NCBI GenBank assembly: GCA_020465985.1
Contig: JAANYP010001170.1
Location: 278,690 to 342,689 of the forward strand
DNA length: 64,000 nucleotides
Direction of reading: 5' to 3'
DNA from: Centrapalus pauciflorus
Lineage: Eukaryota; Streptophyta; Magnoliopsida; Asterales; Asteraceae
The position numbers and the translations under genes are program-made. The notes under the pieces are model-generated. The model was not told the origin of the DNA and searched no databases. It saw only the letters and a list, made by a program, of their open reading frames with translations. Of this stretch, positions 44,186-55,576 are shown piece by piece (positions within the stretch are counted from its first letter, which is position 1; the number at the start of each line of letters is the position of its first letter).

Positions 44186-44561
44186 ATCCGAGAGTTATAA
44201 CTCTCGATTGGAGTTGTGGAAGGGGGACTTAGAATAATTTGAATCAGAGTTGGGTTTGCTATGGGATCCGCAAGTAGGAACTTGCGGATGGTGATGATCC
44301 GCGAGTCGTAACTCGCGGGTGAAACAGCAGATGACACTTAACTTAGGAAAATATTCTAGTGTAGAGTGTGTGCTTTGTGATCCGCAAGTAGGAACTTGAG
44401 GATGTAGTGGTAAGTACTTGGGCAATTTAACACTATCAAGTATCAAGCAATATTATCCGCAAGTTAGAACTTGCGAATGAAGCATGAAGTGTAAAGATAC
44501 TTAAAAAAATTAAGCAGATAACACACAACTTAGCTATATCCGAGAGTTGTAACTCTCGGAT
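44186..44561 (-). other. Hairpin array in copia-5 leader (six units with covarying stems)
   Basis: Six inverted repeats, each about 24 bp and starting ATCCG: 44186-44208, 44266-44289, 44297-44320, 44380-44403, 44455-44478 and 44538-44561. The stem core is GAGAG/CTCTC in units 1 and 6, GCAAG/CTTGC in units 2 and 5, GCAAG with one mismatch in unit 4, and GCGAG/CTCGC in unit 3. Loops are 2-4 bases. The array lies between PBS and gag. Confidence 0.85.
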
Positions 44562-44872
44562 GATGAACAGTTCTCAAAAATGGCGAATTTAAACAGAATT
44601 TAAGCACAGATCTGATTGATTTTTGAATCAAATATAATTTCTTTCACGAATTTGTGATTAAACAGTAAGATGTTAACCCGAAGGAATATAGTATCAAACA
44701 AGATCTAACCACAAACAGTTCAGAAATTTCGATTTCAAAGATCAACCAGAGGTGTTCTTCGTAGAACACGAAGAACGTCCAAGAACATTAACACTTTTTA
44801 GATAAAATTTCAGAATTTTTAAGCAAAAATTTCAAAAATCAGTTAATGTAAACACTTTAAAACAAATCTTTA

Positions 44873-44885
44873 GGCTCTGATACCA
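44873..44885 (-). other. copia-5 primer binding site
   Basis: Minus strand TGGTATCAGAGCC, three bases from the LTR. Confidence 0.85.
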
Positions 44886-44888
44886 AAT

Positions 44889-45250
44889 TGTAATTCACAT
44901 ATTAGAAGCACTCATTCAACATTCAATCAATATTCAATAATATAAGCATTAATATGAATAACATGAAGAACAATATGAATAATATCAAGAACACCAAGAA
45001 CATTCAAGTATTAGAAAAACCTTAGGTTGCACTTTAATCACGTACGTATGCCAAAAGATTACAAATGAAAACCTAAAACAAACTATTTATAAGCAAGTAA
45101 ATGGATCTAAACTATCCAAACCCATGGGTTGACCTTTTGGTCTTTTAACCCATTTACAATGAACTTTGAAACCTTAAAATATGAACACTAAACTAATTTT
45201 CATTTATTACATTTTGAACCGTGAAATTATCACAACTTCTAGATCCAACA
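44889..45250 (-). repeat. copia-5 5' LTR
   Basis: 362 bp, ends TGTAATTC and ATCCAACA, abutting gypsy-H gag at 45251. Confidence 0.8.
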
Positions 45251-45733
45251 AGTCTGTTTTTCGCGTTAGCAACTGTGCAGAAGACAAAAAAGTGAAATTC
45301 GCCACCCACAACTTGCAAGACGGTGCTCTCACGTGGTGGAACTCATATGTGTAGTCTGGTCGGGATTGACATGGCATATCTACTCCCATGAACTGAGTTG
45401 AAAAGGATGATGACAGACGAATATTGCTGAGTTTTGGAATTGACGATGAAAGGAACGGATATTGCAGGGTATACAAACCGTTTCCATGAGCTGAGCTTGC
45501 TATGCCCCGGAAAGGTCACTCCTGAATATAAAAGGTTCGTGCACTACATCTGGGGACTCACACCCCAGATCCAAGGAAATGTGACCACTTCAAATCCGAC
45601 CAGGATCCAGAACGCCATCCGTATGGTACAGAACTTGATGGATCAAGTAGTTCGTCAGGGGGCTGCAGTTGGAAAGACTAATGACCACAAGCGGAAATGG
45701 GAGGACCACTCAGGAAAGAATTCGGGGAACTAA
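45251..45733 (+). pseudogene. gypsy-H gag
   Basis: SVFRVSNCAEDKKVKFATHN and ALTWWNSYV are followed by stops. 45434-45733 then gives MKGTDIAGYTNRFHELSLLC and HYIWGLTPQIQGNVTT, closely matching gypsy-A gag. A small deletion removes the segment just before MKGTD. Its upstream part is cut by the copia-5 LTR. Confidence 0.85.
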
Positions 45734-45781
45734 CAAAAGAAGGAGAAGACAATCAAGGCCTACTTAGCTGGGTCTGATTCA

Positions 45782-46282
45782 ATGAAAAGCTACAATGGCA
45801 ACGAACCCTATTGCAGCAAGTGCAATTATGATCACAACAGCCAGTGTACGAATCCTTGTGGCAAGTGCAAAAGGATAGGTCATCTGACCATGGATTGCAG
45901 AGCTTCCAACCCTGGCACCAAAAACGGATATCAGAAAGCGTGCTTTGAGTGTGGGATTGCTGGGCATTTCAGAAAAGACTGCCCAAAATTGAAGAATGTC
46001 AGAGGAGCTCACGGAAGAGCTTTTGTTATGGGAAGTGGGGAAGCAAGGCAGAATCCCGATGTGGTCACTGGTACATTCCTTCTCAACAACACTTATGCTT
46101 TTATACTATTTGAAACCGGTGCTGATAGGAGCTTCATATCCGTTACGCTTAGTAAGCAGATAAATGCCACTCTTACCCCTTTAAGTGCCATGTACGCTAT
46201 AGAGGTTGCCGACGGTAAGACACTGAAAAACAAACAACATAATTCGAGGATGCTCCTTATAACTAGTAGGTCAACTATATGA
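45782..46282 (+). pseudogene. gypsy-H zinc knuckles and protease
   Basis: A Cys-rich region (CGKCKRIGHLTMDC and CFECGIAGHFRKDC, two knuckles) is followed by VVTGTFLLNNTYAF and the protease motif LFETGADRSF. The active-site Asp of retropepsins is Glu here, so protease is probably inactive even where the frame is open. Confidence 0.85.
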
Positions 46283-46289
46283 AATAGAT

Positions 46290-46982
46290 TTGTTGCCCAT
46301 CAAACTGGGGAGTTTTGACGTGGTTATAGGCATGGACTGGTTATCGAAAAACCGTGCAGAAATCGTATGCGATAAGAAGACGGTACAAATACCCTTGCCC
46401 AACAAGAAGGTCCTAATTTTCCATGGCACACGGAGAAACACCAAGGAAAGCATCATATCATGTCTTAGGACCCTGAAGTGTTTGCGAAAAGGTTGTCAAG
46501 CAATCATAGTCCACATGACAGAGAAGGAGCCGAAGGAGAAGCGGCTAGAAGATATTCCTATAGTCCATGATTACCCCTAACGTCTTTCCAGAAGACTTGC
46601 CTGGACTCCAACCATTAACACAAGTCGAATTCCAATTCGACTTAGTGCAAGGAGCGGCACTAGTGGCTCGAGCTCCATACCATTTAGCCCCATCAGAGAT
46701 GTATGAATTGTCCAATCAGCTGCAGGAGCTTTTGGATAAAGGATTTATCAGACCGAGTTCCTCACCCTGGGGAGCTCCGGTTTTTTTTTTTTTTTTAAGA
46801 AGAAAGACGAAATTTCAGAATGTGCATCGACTATCGGGAACTAAATAAGCTGACCATAAAGAACGGGTACCCTCTTACAAGGACCGATGACCTATTTGAC
46901 TAGGTCCAAGGGTCAAGCTTCTATTCGAAGATTGATCTGAGGTCTGGTTATCACTGGGTTAGAGTTCGCGAGGAGGATATTC
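46290..46982 (+). pseudogene. gypsy-H protease end and RT N-terminal half
   Basis: Contains VVIGMDWLSKNRAEI, FPEDLPGL (after a frameshift at 46570) and GFIRPSSSPWGAPV. A run of 17 T (about 46781-46797) shifts the frame. RT continues through KIDLRSGYH and REEDIP, then stops abruptly at 46982 before the FIDD box. Confidence 0.83.
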
Positions 46983-46989
46983 CAATAAT

Positions 46990-47412
46990 ACTACAAATCG
47001 AAGCTAATGCAACACTTTTGATGCAACACATTTAAAAATTGTTGCTTTTTTTTACGTTCTCTCGAAACCAACACATTAACAATAAGTGTTGCATATAATG
47101 ATTTAATGCAACACTTTTTTTAAAGTGTTGTCATTTTTACTAAAAAAATGCAACACATTTCTAAAGTGTAGCAATTTTTACTAAAAATTGCAACATTTGT
47201 TTAAAGTGTTGCATATTTCAATAAAAATTGCAACATATTTTTAGAGTGTTGCATTTATAATGAAAAAAATGCAACATATTTTTAGAGTGTTGCATTTATA
47301 ATGAAAAAAATGCAACACATTGTTAGAAACATATAAATTTTTTTAAATGTTGCATTTTTAATGAAAAAAAATATGACATTTTTTAAGTGATGACTATACT
47401 ATTTTTTGTAGT
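46990..47412. mobile_element. Short CACTA-like element with subterminal repeats
   Basis: Starts ACTACAAATCG and ends with the inverted ACTACAAAAAATAG, resembling CACTA termini that have lost the outer base. Between them GCAACA and TGTTGC motifs alternate about a dozen times at about 30-60 bp, each pair able to fold, as in subterminal regions of En/Spm elements. A clear 3-bp TSD was not found. No transposase, so non-autonomous. Confidence 0.5.
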
Positions 47413-49344
47413 TTTGTAATTTTGATTAAAAAAGACACACAAAAGTTCAATGTCTGATTTGATAAGATTAATAAAATATAAGATCTGATATAACATGTTT
47501 TTTTTAAAAAAGTACAATTAGAAAATTGGTTACAAATTTAAAATATCACAGACATATATATATATTTGGGTGGTAACTAATTAAAAACTAAAATTAAACT
47601 TTTCATTTAAACTGTTGTGCAAAATCCATATTTATTTTTTTATAGTATATAATGGGATAGATTGGCGGGTCGGGTCAGGTTCATGACTTTAGTCTATTAA
47701 TAACAATTCAACTTAATTGTTTTGTCTAATCTCAATTAAATTTCTCAAATAATTTAACGTTTTTCTAATGCAAATTATAACTTTATTCTATTAAAATGAA
47801 AAGAAAAAATCTGATGGGCTTTTTTCTTCTTGGGCTTTCTCTTTTTCTTGCTTTGGGCCTCCTTTGCCTTGGGTCTTTTGATTTAATCCGGCTGGAAACC
47901 TCTTAACTCTTGGGTCCGGTTTATGCTTTACTCCTTTGAAACGTTTCCCCTGAACGTTTGCGATGCCTTCCTTTTTCTCTACTCTACCGTTTCTCTCAAA
48001 CGGTGTAATCCCCTTCTATGAACCGGTTCTAACCAATTCTTCTAATCGATGCCATTGCTTAGAATCGATGCCTCTTCTGAATTTGTTTCTTGCGATTCGG
48101 TGTTATACTAGAATCGTTTAACCCCTTTTGATGAAATGATGCAACGAATCTTCTATAACCATTGAGGATCCTGATTTGGTGGCTATGGTTCTTCAGATCT
48201 GTTGTTATCGGTACTCTACTGTTTCTCAAAAAACCTAATCATTGCCTATCCTTTTTGATGGTGGCGATTTGGTGGTTTCTGGTGGTGGTAGGCGAAGGTT
48301 CTGGTTGTGGCTTTCTGACCATGGGTTTCTCTGCGGTTGGTGCTTTTTCGAAATCAGGTTTTAACTTTATGACTTCTTGGTTGCTTTTTTTTTCGTTTCT
48401 GTGTGATGCGATAATCTACGGTTTTGAAATTTTGGTATGATGCACTATTTGATTCTAGGGTTTTGCTATATCTATTGATATATTTGCAATGGGGCTTACT
48501 ATTTTTTCTAAAAAAATCGTTGCTTGAATTTTGCCTTCGGTTCTGTGGGGTTTGCCTACTATGGATGCTTATGTGACTTTTGCGATGAGGCTTTTACTAC
48601 TTCCAATTTGATCAAGTTTGTTAGGCTAGGTTAAAATAACATCTACAGATTCTATAAAACGGTGAAATTCAAAGCAAGATACGACTTTAAGAGGATTTTG
48701 GGTCACGAAGGATCGACTCAATCCGATTCTACTCATGCAATTTTCCCCTATTTAGAAGCCACGTAACAAAAATAAATAAGAATTTAGAACCATAACCATT
48801 TTTACCCTCTAAACATCACACATTCAGACACCCCTTAGTCAAGATGTAGGCTATGCGTGAGTAAACTGTATATTTGATTAACGGACTAATTTTAGTATAT
48901 ATAGAAATTACAAGATAACATGGCCATAAGTCAAAAACCAATAAAGATAAGTCTAATGATAAAACCCAAAAAGAACATCATTTGTAGAGCTCCTAAGTAT
49001 TAAGTATACATACATACACACAACTAAACAAAAGGCTCAAAAAGCTTGATAAGTACTCGAGCCAAGCGATTAAAGCTTGAGCTTTGCTTTTTGAATTATT
49101 CGAGCTTGTATTTTTTGTCTCGTCCCAAACTTGAATTCAATTAAAGCTTAACTAACCGATATTGAATCCGAGCTTAATTTGCTCAATAAAAGCATCATTT
49201 GGAGCCTAACCTTGTGTTTACTCATCTAATGTAGTAGAGTTCTAATTCGACCGATGAAATTTCTCGTAATCGTATATTCGTATGGTGTTGCCATAGCTTC
49301 ACTCAAACTACTAGAACTTTATAATCATGTATCACATTGTTGGT
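47413..49344. other. Unidentified DNA inside gypsy-H pol
   Basis: No recognisable gene. 47810-48620 is richer in C, G and T and mildly gene-like in composition, with a hydrophobic open frame at 48162-48440 that I cannot place. 49030-49200 has repeated CTCGAGCC/AAGCTTGAGC-type sequence found in plant repeats. Confidence 0.4.
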
Positions 49345-50053
49345 GCCACCAACATGCGCAAGTGGAAGCTGTTAAGGAGGAAAATATGAAGAACGAAGCC
49401 TTGAGAGGAATTGATAAACAGTTGGAGATAATGGCTAATGGGAACCGATACTTCATGAATAGAGTCTGCTTACCCAGTTTTGATGGAGTAAGAAAGCTGG
49501 TTATGGTTGAAGGACACAAATCATGATACGCTGTTCGCCCCGGATCCGATAAAATGTATCATGACATTAACGCTGACATTGCCACATATGTCAGCAAGTG
49601 CTTAACGTGCTCCAAAGTTAAGGCAGAACACCAGAAACCATCTGGGTTATTGCAGCAACCAGAGATTCCCAGTGGAATTGGCACCGGATAACCATGGACT
49701 TCATAACGAAACTGCCAAAGACATCAAGTGGGTACGATACAATTTGGGTAATAGTCGACCGCCTAACAGAGTCCGCGCACTTCCTACCGATTAAAGAGAA
49801 TGACAAGATGAATAAGCTAGCACCAATTTACCTCAAGGAAGTCGTCTGTAGACACGGAGTACCTGTCTCAATCATTTCAGATAGAGATAGCATATTTACA
49901 TCCAGATTTTGGCAGTCATTACAGCAAGCTTCAGGTACAAACTTATACATGAGCACAACATATCACCCTCAGACTGATGGTCAGAGTGAGATAATGATCC
50001 AAACCCTAGAGGATATGCTAAGAGCCAGTGTAATTGATTTCGGGAAAAGCTGG
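49345..50053 (+). pseudogene. gypsy-H integrase, first part
   Basis: AQVEAVKEENMKNEALRG and LPSFDGVRKLVM lead to the zinc finger (ADIATYVSKCLTC) and core: MDFITKLPKTSSGY, SIISDRDSIFTSRF, YHPQTDGQSE. All three catalytic acidic residues are seen. Several stops lie before 49694. Gypsy-D inserted after DFGKSW at 50053. Confidence 0.87.
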
Positions 50054-51346
50054 TGTGAAGACCACCCCTTGCGGGGCGGTTCTCACCAGTCTAGGTCCCA
50101 CATCATGCAATACGATATCAATCAAACTAAAATAGAGTAATTAATTGCGGAATATTAAATTACAGTACAAACATATTAAGATTTAAGTTTAATACAGATT
50201 AAGTTTTTAAATTAAACTTATAAATGGCACAAGTCTAATCTAATTCATGTCATCATATAATCAAAATAAATCCACCCAGATCACCATAATATCATCATCC
50301 AATTAGTACCAAAATGGGTTTGCTGAGTAGAGGTCTATAATACTTCTTGTCTTGATCGTGTAAGACCTAAGAACTAGGTCCAGCAGGTGACTTTCCTTTG
50401 TCTTTTCCTGTAAAAATGTGAAGTAGCAACCGTAAGCAATGCTTAGTGAGTAAATAGATTTTCAAATTAACATGCATGTCAAGCGGATCATCAATCAAGC
50501 ATGATATGTCTTGGCTGCCGCTACAGCCCTCATGATTGAGACATAGAAGTCATAGAGTCGGATGATGCTTAGGCCACGCTCACGCTTAAATCGTGGGGAT
50601 CAGCCACATACTGGGCTAGCTACCAGTAAATCAACGTGGCGGAACATCGGAGGTCATTACCAAGTTCATTTGAACTGGTGAAAAAGCTAGGTCCAGAACA
50701 ATAGACCAATCAAGGCTAATCAAGCTGAATCAATATAACAAGTCTATTCAATGATGAAGCATAAGTAGTCAATGTCATGATAATCAGTAGTCTCAAAGCA
50801 TTATCAGAAATGAATTATGAATGCAATAAAATAAGAAATGATGATCAAATAGCTATCATGATCCACTGGGCAAACACCCAACCATGGTGTGCACAGGTCA
50901 CAATCCAGCTGATAATATAAATGTCAAATCGATCTAGCATCAACAATATGTCTCAACCGGAAATTCAAACATTTTAAATCTGAATATCTATAACTCACAG
51001 TGTTGGGTCTTTATCAAACAAATGTAAAATCTGCCACCTGAGTTATCTCAGGATTTTATCTCAATCTGTTCTCTGTCAAATCAAATCTTTGACCCGCTTT
51101 AAATCTTTTAAATCTTTGTTCAGAATTTTACTGAACTCGTCCAGAATTTATCGTGTGAAAATCATATCAATATCATTATCTTTCAGTCTTTAAATCTTTA
51201 TTTTATCTGATTCTGATAACTTGCTCATTCATAAATCATTCTTTGTTTTATTATTATTCTCAAAAGGTTGGTACATATATATATATATATAATAATCATT
51301 TTGCTAATTATTTTGTTAATTTATAAGTATTTTATTCAATATATTC

Positions 51347-51425
<79 letters not shown>

Positions 51426-52368
51426 AAATTCAAACTAATTGTTAATTTCAAATATATTAACAAACTTTGAATGAATTAAGTTTGTAAATGCAATTTAATA
51501 TTCAAATATGAGTCAAAATTAAATCCTTGGTCAAACTTATGTACACAATCAGATAGTGAAATTAAATTCGAAGTACTTTCTCGAATTTGATTGTTAAATT
51601 CGAACCACATATTAGATTCGAAGACTTTTTTTTTTTCGAATTTGATTGACATTTCGAATCTAATGGATAGATTCGAATATAAGTCGAATTTAATTAAATT
51701 TCGAGTTTGTTCTATGTATTTCGAGTTTGTTCTTGGTAACTCGAGTTTGTTCATATCTGCAGCTTTAAAACATGAATTTCTAAGGCATAAATCACAAATA
51801 TGATAAATATTAAGCCTATGTTCGATTATATTATACTTATTCTAGTTAAACTCCATAAAAATAGCTTTAAATTTCATAAAACTAATAAATTCGAAAATAC
51901 CGAAATATATAAAAACGTAAAAATATCAATTCTTACCTCAAATTCGTATGAAATCACGCAGGAGATAGTAGATTCGTATAGTATTCTCCGAGATCTTTCT
52001 AACGATATAAATATCTTGATAATCGGACGGGCGGTTTGGGAGAAAATTTAGAGAGAAGGTAGAGAGAGAGTAGAGAGAGAAAGTTAGAGAGAGAGAGAGT
52101 GGAGAGAGAGCATCTGATTTTTAATTAACAAATCACGTTTATATATTTCATCTAGTTATATTTGCTAGTTAACCCACTTTCATTTTTGTATATTATATCT
52201 CTTTTATTTAATTATCTTTAATAATTTATTAATTCATAATATAAATATTTATATAATTTAATTAAATATTTCATAACTTAATTAAATTATAATTCAAATA
52301 ATGTAATAATATTACATTATCGGTTCAAATACTAAATTTATGACATGATGAAATGTTAGGTTGTTACA
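50054..52368 (-). repeat. gypsy-D 3' LTR
   Basis: 2,315 bp. Includes a TA tract (51349-51421), TTCGA-type motifs (51560-51740), a donor-like GAG-GTAAGA (complement 51931-51939) and a GA-rich tract near 52050-52110. Confidence 0.92.
51349..51421. repeat. (TA)n microsatellite in gypsy-D 3' LTR
   Basis: About 36 TA units. Confidence 0.9.
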
Positions 52369-52382
52369 GAATGGGCTCCACC
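52369..52382 (-). other. gypsy-D polypurine tract
   Basis: Minus strand GGTGGAGCCCATTC next to the LTR start TGTAACA. Purine content is lower than in gypsy-A. Confidence 0.55.
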
Positions 52383-52405
52383 ACGCACAAACTTCGTCCC
52401 CGAAG

Positions 52406-53635
52406 TTAGTTATGTTCGAACAGACTGGGATAAGTAGCTTTCATGACATCTCTGGATTCCCAAGACTGATGAGAACCTTTGTGGTGTTTCCACTGGACGA
52501 GCACCATCTGTATCTCTTTGTTTCTAAGCTTCTTGGTCTTCGAGTCCAGAATACGTTCTGGCTCTTCAACCACTCTAAGCTTTTCATCAATCTGCAAGTT
52601 AACGTGTGGTATTTGAACTTCTCTTTCGTCTGCTAAGCTCTTTCTCTAGTGACTAACATGGAATACAGGATGTATTCCAGATAAGTCCGCTGGCAGTTCA
52701 AGACGATAAGATTGATTTCCTATCTTTTCGACAATCTTGAACGGACCGATGAATCTCGGAGCTAGCTTGTTTCTCTTTATAAATCTCACCACATTCTTCA
52801 TTGGGGATACTTTCAGCATCACCCAATCGTTAACCGCACAGCTGATCGATCGATGTCGATTGTCATAGTATGAGTTATGCCTGCTTTGAGCTTCAAGAAT
52901 GTTCCTTCTGACAAGTTGAATCTTCTCATGAGTCAACTGTAGAAGGGCAGGTCCTGCTATTGGCGATTCACCTGTTTCGCGCCAACAGGTGGGACTTCTG
53001 CATTTTCTTCCATATAAAGCTTCAAAAGGAGCCATCTTGATCGTAGAATGATAACTGTTGTTGTAAGAGAATTCGACCAACGGCAAGTGGTCATCCCAAT
53101 TACCACCCAGATCAAAAACACAGGCACGAAGCATATCTTCAAGAGTTAGGATAGTACGCTCACTCTGGCCATCTGCATTAGGATGATAAACAGTACTCAT
53201 AGAGATCCGAGTACCCATCCCGTCTTGTAGAGCTTGACAGAATCTAGATGTGAAACGACTATCACGATCAGAAACGATAGACTTTGGCACACCATGTCGA
53301 GAAATGATTTCAGTGATGTACATCTGTGCCAATCTATCCAGAGAGTATGTCTCTTTCATCGGTATAAAGTGAGCTGACTTCGTTAATCGGTCCACGACTA
53401 CCCAGATGGAGTCGTGCTGTCTTTTGATTGGCAACTTCGTGACGAAGTCCATTGTTATATGCTCCCACTTCCACTCAGGAACTGGCAGTGGTTGCATATT
53501 CCCGAAGGGTTTCTGGTGTTCTGTCTTAACCATCTGACAGATTCTGCAGCTTTCAACATATCGACCGATGTCTTTCTTCATTCCTGGCCACCAATAATCA
53601 GCTTTCAGATCGAAGAGTGCTACGGATTGAACCAT
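52406..53635 (-). pseudogene. gypsy-D integrase and chromodomain-like tail
   Basis: Frame 52646-53635 (329 codons) has the CC half of the zinc finger (C30, C33), the D63, D123, E159 triad (35 residues between the last two) and the GPFKIVEKIGNQSYRLELP module. One TAG separates it from the tail (52406-52597) with VLVQWKHHKGSHQSWE, chromodomain-like. The HH half of the zinc finger is missing: sequence jumps from a WIPKYG-like stretch (about 53645) to YWWPGMKKD. Confidence 0.9.
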
Positions 53636-53806
53636 ACTTAGGGATCCAAATTCGGTTTCCCTTGAGACAATGAAGTCCCTAATGATTCAGAGTTAGAAAT
53701 TGTAGCTGCCCTTTAAGATTTTCAGAACAGAGATTCTCTTCTTTCAGTGCTTCAGCTTGAGCAACTCGGATGTCTTCAATAAGATCAGAAGAGAATATAA
53801 CCGGAG

Positions 53807-54484
53807 TTAGGGCATAGCAGCACTTTTCTGGATAACTTTTCTACTCAAAGCATCTGCGACAACATTAGCTTTGCCGGGATGATATAGGATCTCGCAATCA
53901 TAGTCCTTGATAAGCTCCAAGGACCGTCGCTGTTTCATGTTTAGATCCTTTTGAGTAAAGAGATGCTTGAGACTCTTATGATCGGTGTAAAGCTGAAACC
54001 GAGTCCCATATAGATAGTGACGCCAGATCTTCAGAGCAAAGGTAACGGCAGCCAACTCAAGATCATGAGTTGGTGCACTTTTCTCGTAGTCTTTCAATTG
54101 CCTTGAAGCATAGGCAATGACTTTTCCCCTTTGCATTAGAACACATCCTAAGCCAGTACCAGATGCGTCGCTGTAAACGACAAAATCATCATTGCCTTCT
54201 GGTAAGGCTAGGATCGGCGCTTGAATAAGCTTTTGCTTCAGAGTTTCAAATGCCTCTTGCTGTTTATCAGCCCACACGAAAGGTGTATTCTTTCGTGTTA
54301 ACATCGTAAGTGGCACAGCAATCTTTGAGAAGTCCTTTATGAATCGCCGATAGTAACCGGCCAATCCAAGGAAACTTCTTGTTTCGGAGGCATTGCGAGG
54401 CGTTTGCCATTTTTGAACGGCATCGACTTTAGAAGGATCAACAGAAATCCCTTCGCCAGAAACAACATGGCCAAGGAATTGAAT
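53807..54484 (-). pseudogene. gypsy-D RT C-terminus and RNase H
   Basis: From IQFLGHVVSGEG (just after the intron-like segment) through GLAGYYRRFIKDFSK to RNase H with YSDASGTGLG, THDLELAAVTFAL and TDHKSLKHLF: all expected catalytic segments present, unlike gypsy-A. It ends GKANVVADALSRK, where the link to integrase is damaged. Confidence 0.9.
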
Positions 54485-54568
54485 CTATAAAAGAAACAAA
54501 GTAGAATTTCAAGTTTTGTTCAATCAAAGAACGCATAAGGAATAGCTCAAGAGAATGTAAAGTTATAC
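54485..54568 (-). other. 84-bp intron-like insertion within gypsy-D RT
   Basis: On the element strand the coding sequence reaches AGACAG, then GTATAACTTT and so on to TTTGTTTCTTTTATAG, and coding resumes with ATTCAATTCCTTGG. The segment has GT and AG ends, a T-rich tract before AG and an in-frame stop right after GT. Removing it restores the frame and spacing expected of gypsy RT. The exon just upstream carries a TAG where Trp is usual. Confidence 0.65.
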
Positions 54569-55519
54569 CTGTCTTAGCTAGAATTCGCATTTAGAAAATT
54601 TTGCATAGAGTCTTTCTTTTCTCAATAACTCTAGCAATTGCCGCAAATGAATAGCATGATCAGCCTCCGTTTTGGAGTAAATCAGAATATCGTCTATGAA
54701 TACGATAACTGACTTATCAAGCATCGGTTTGCACACGCGATTCATGAGATCCATGAACGCCGCTGGTGCATTCGTTAAACCGAACGGCGTCACGAGAAAT
54801 TCGTAATGACCGTATCTTGTTCGGAAGGCTGTCTTCAGGATATCCTCATCTCTGACTTTTAATTGATGATACCCAGAACGAAGATCGATTTTCGAGAAAT
54901 AGCTGGCTCCTTGTAGCTGATCAAATAGATCATCAATTCTGGGCAGAGGATACTTATTCTTTATTGTGACTTTGTTCAACTCGCGGTAATCAATGCACAT
55001 TCGAAAAGTTCCGTCTTTCTTCTTAACGAATAAGACAGGTGCACCCCACGGAGATGAACTCGGTCGGATAAAACCCTTCTCTAACAGCTCTTGCAACTGC
55101 TTTGACATTTCCTGCATTTCTGCAGGTGCAAGTCTGTAGGGAGCTTTGGCAATGGGAGCCGCACCAGGAACTAAATCAATGCCGAATTCGACTTGACGTT
55201 CCGGTGACACTCCAGAAATATCGTCAGGAAACACGTCTGGGAACTCACAGACGATAGGGATATCGGATAAAGATTTCTTTCGGGCTTCAGAGTTAGATTC
55301 AGATGAGACATAGCATAAATACGATTCGTGACCCTTAGATAGATACTTATACGGTTTATCAACAGAAATGAAGCAATGATCACCTTTTCGCTTTTCGCCT
55401 TTGATTTCCAATACTCGGCCGTCTGAAGACCTAATTCTGATGATTCGCCGATTGCAAACGATCGTAGCCTCGTTATTCATTAGCCAGTCCATGCCGATGA
55501 TGACGTCGAACTCTTTCAA
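54569..55519 (-). pseudogene. gypsy-D protease end and RT catalytic half
   Basis: 313 codons from FDVIIGMDWLMNN, through FPDVFPDDISG, KGFIRPSSSPWGAPV, FSKIDLRSGYHQ and FVTPFG-type sequence to VIVFIDDILIYS. Both RT catalytic boxes are intact. The frame closes with TAG after KFSKCEF, 12 bases upstream of the intron-like segment. Confidence 0.9.
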
Positions 55520-55576
55520 CGGAATCGGGATAAGGTCGAGGTTGAATACAATGTTATCGACGAGTAAAGTGCAGTT

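Larger units (their letters stand above)
41503..45250 (-). mobile_element. copia-5: gag, leader and 5' LTR
   Basis: Same family as copia-C. The LTR (44889-45250), PBS (44873-44885), a leader with hairpin array, and gag lie in order on the minus strand. Pol and the 3' LTR are absent because copia-4 borders it at 41502. Its LTR end at 45250 lies in gypsy-H gag, so copia-5 inserted into gypsy-H. Confidence 0.82.

Noticed and set aside
25907..44561. Hairpin arrays as CRISPR-like repeats
   Set aside because: Spacing is irregular, units are palindromic and variable, there are no cas genes, and the context is a plant retrotransposon leader.
48162..48440. Hydrophobic 92-codon ORF as a membrane protein gene
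   Set aside because: No known family, no flanking gene structure. Trp/Phe/Leu richness follows from T/G-rich sequence.
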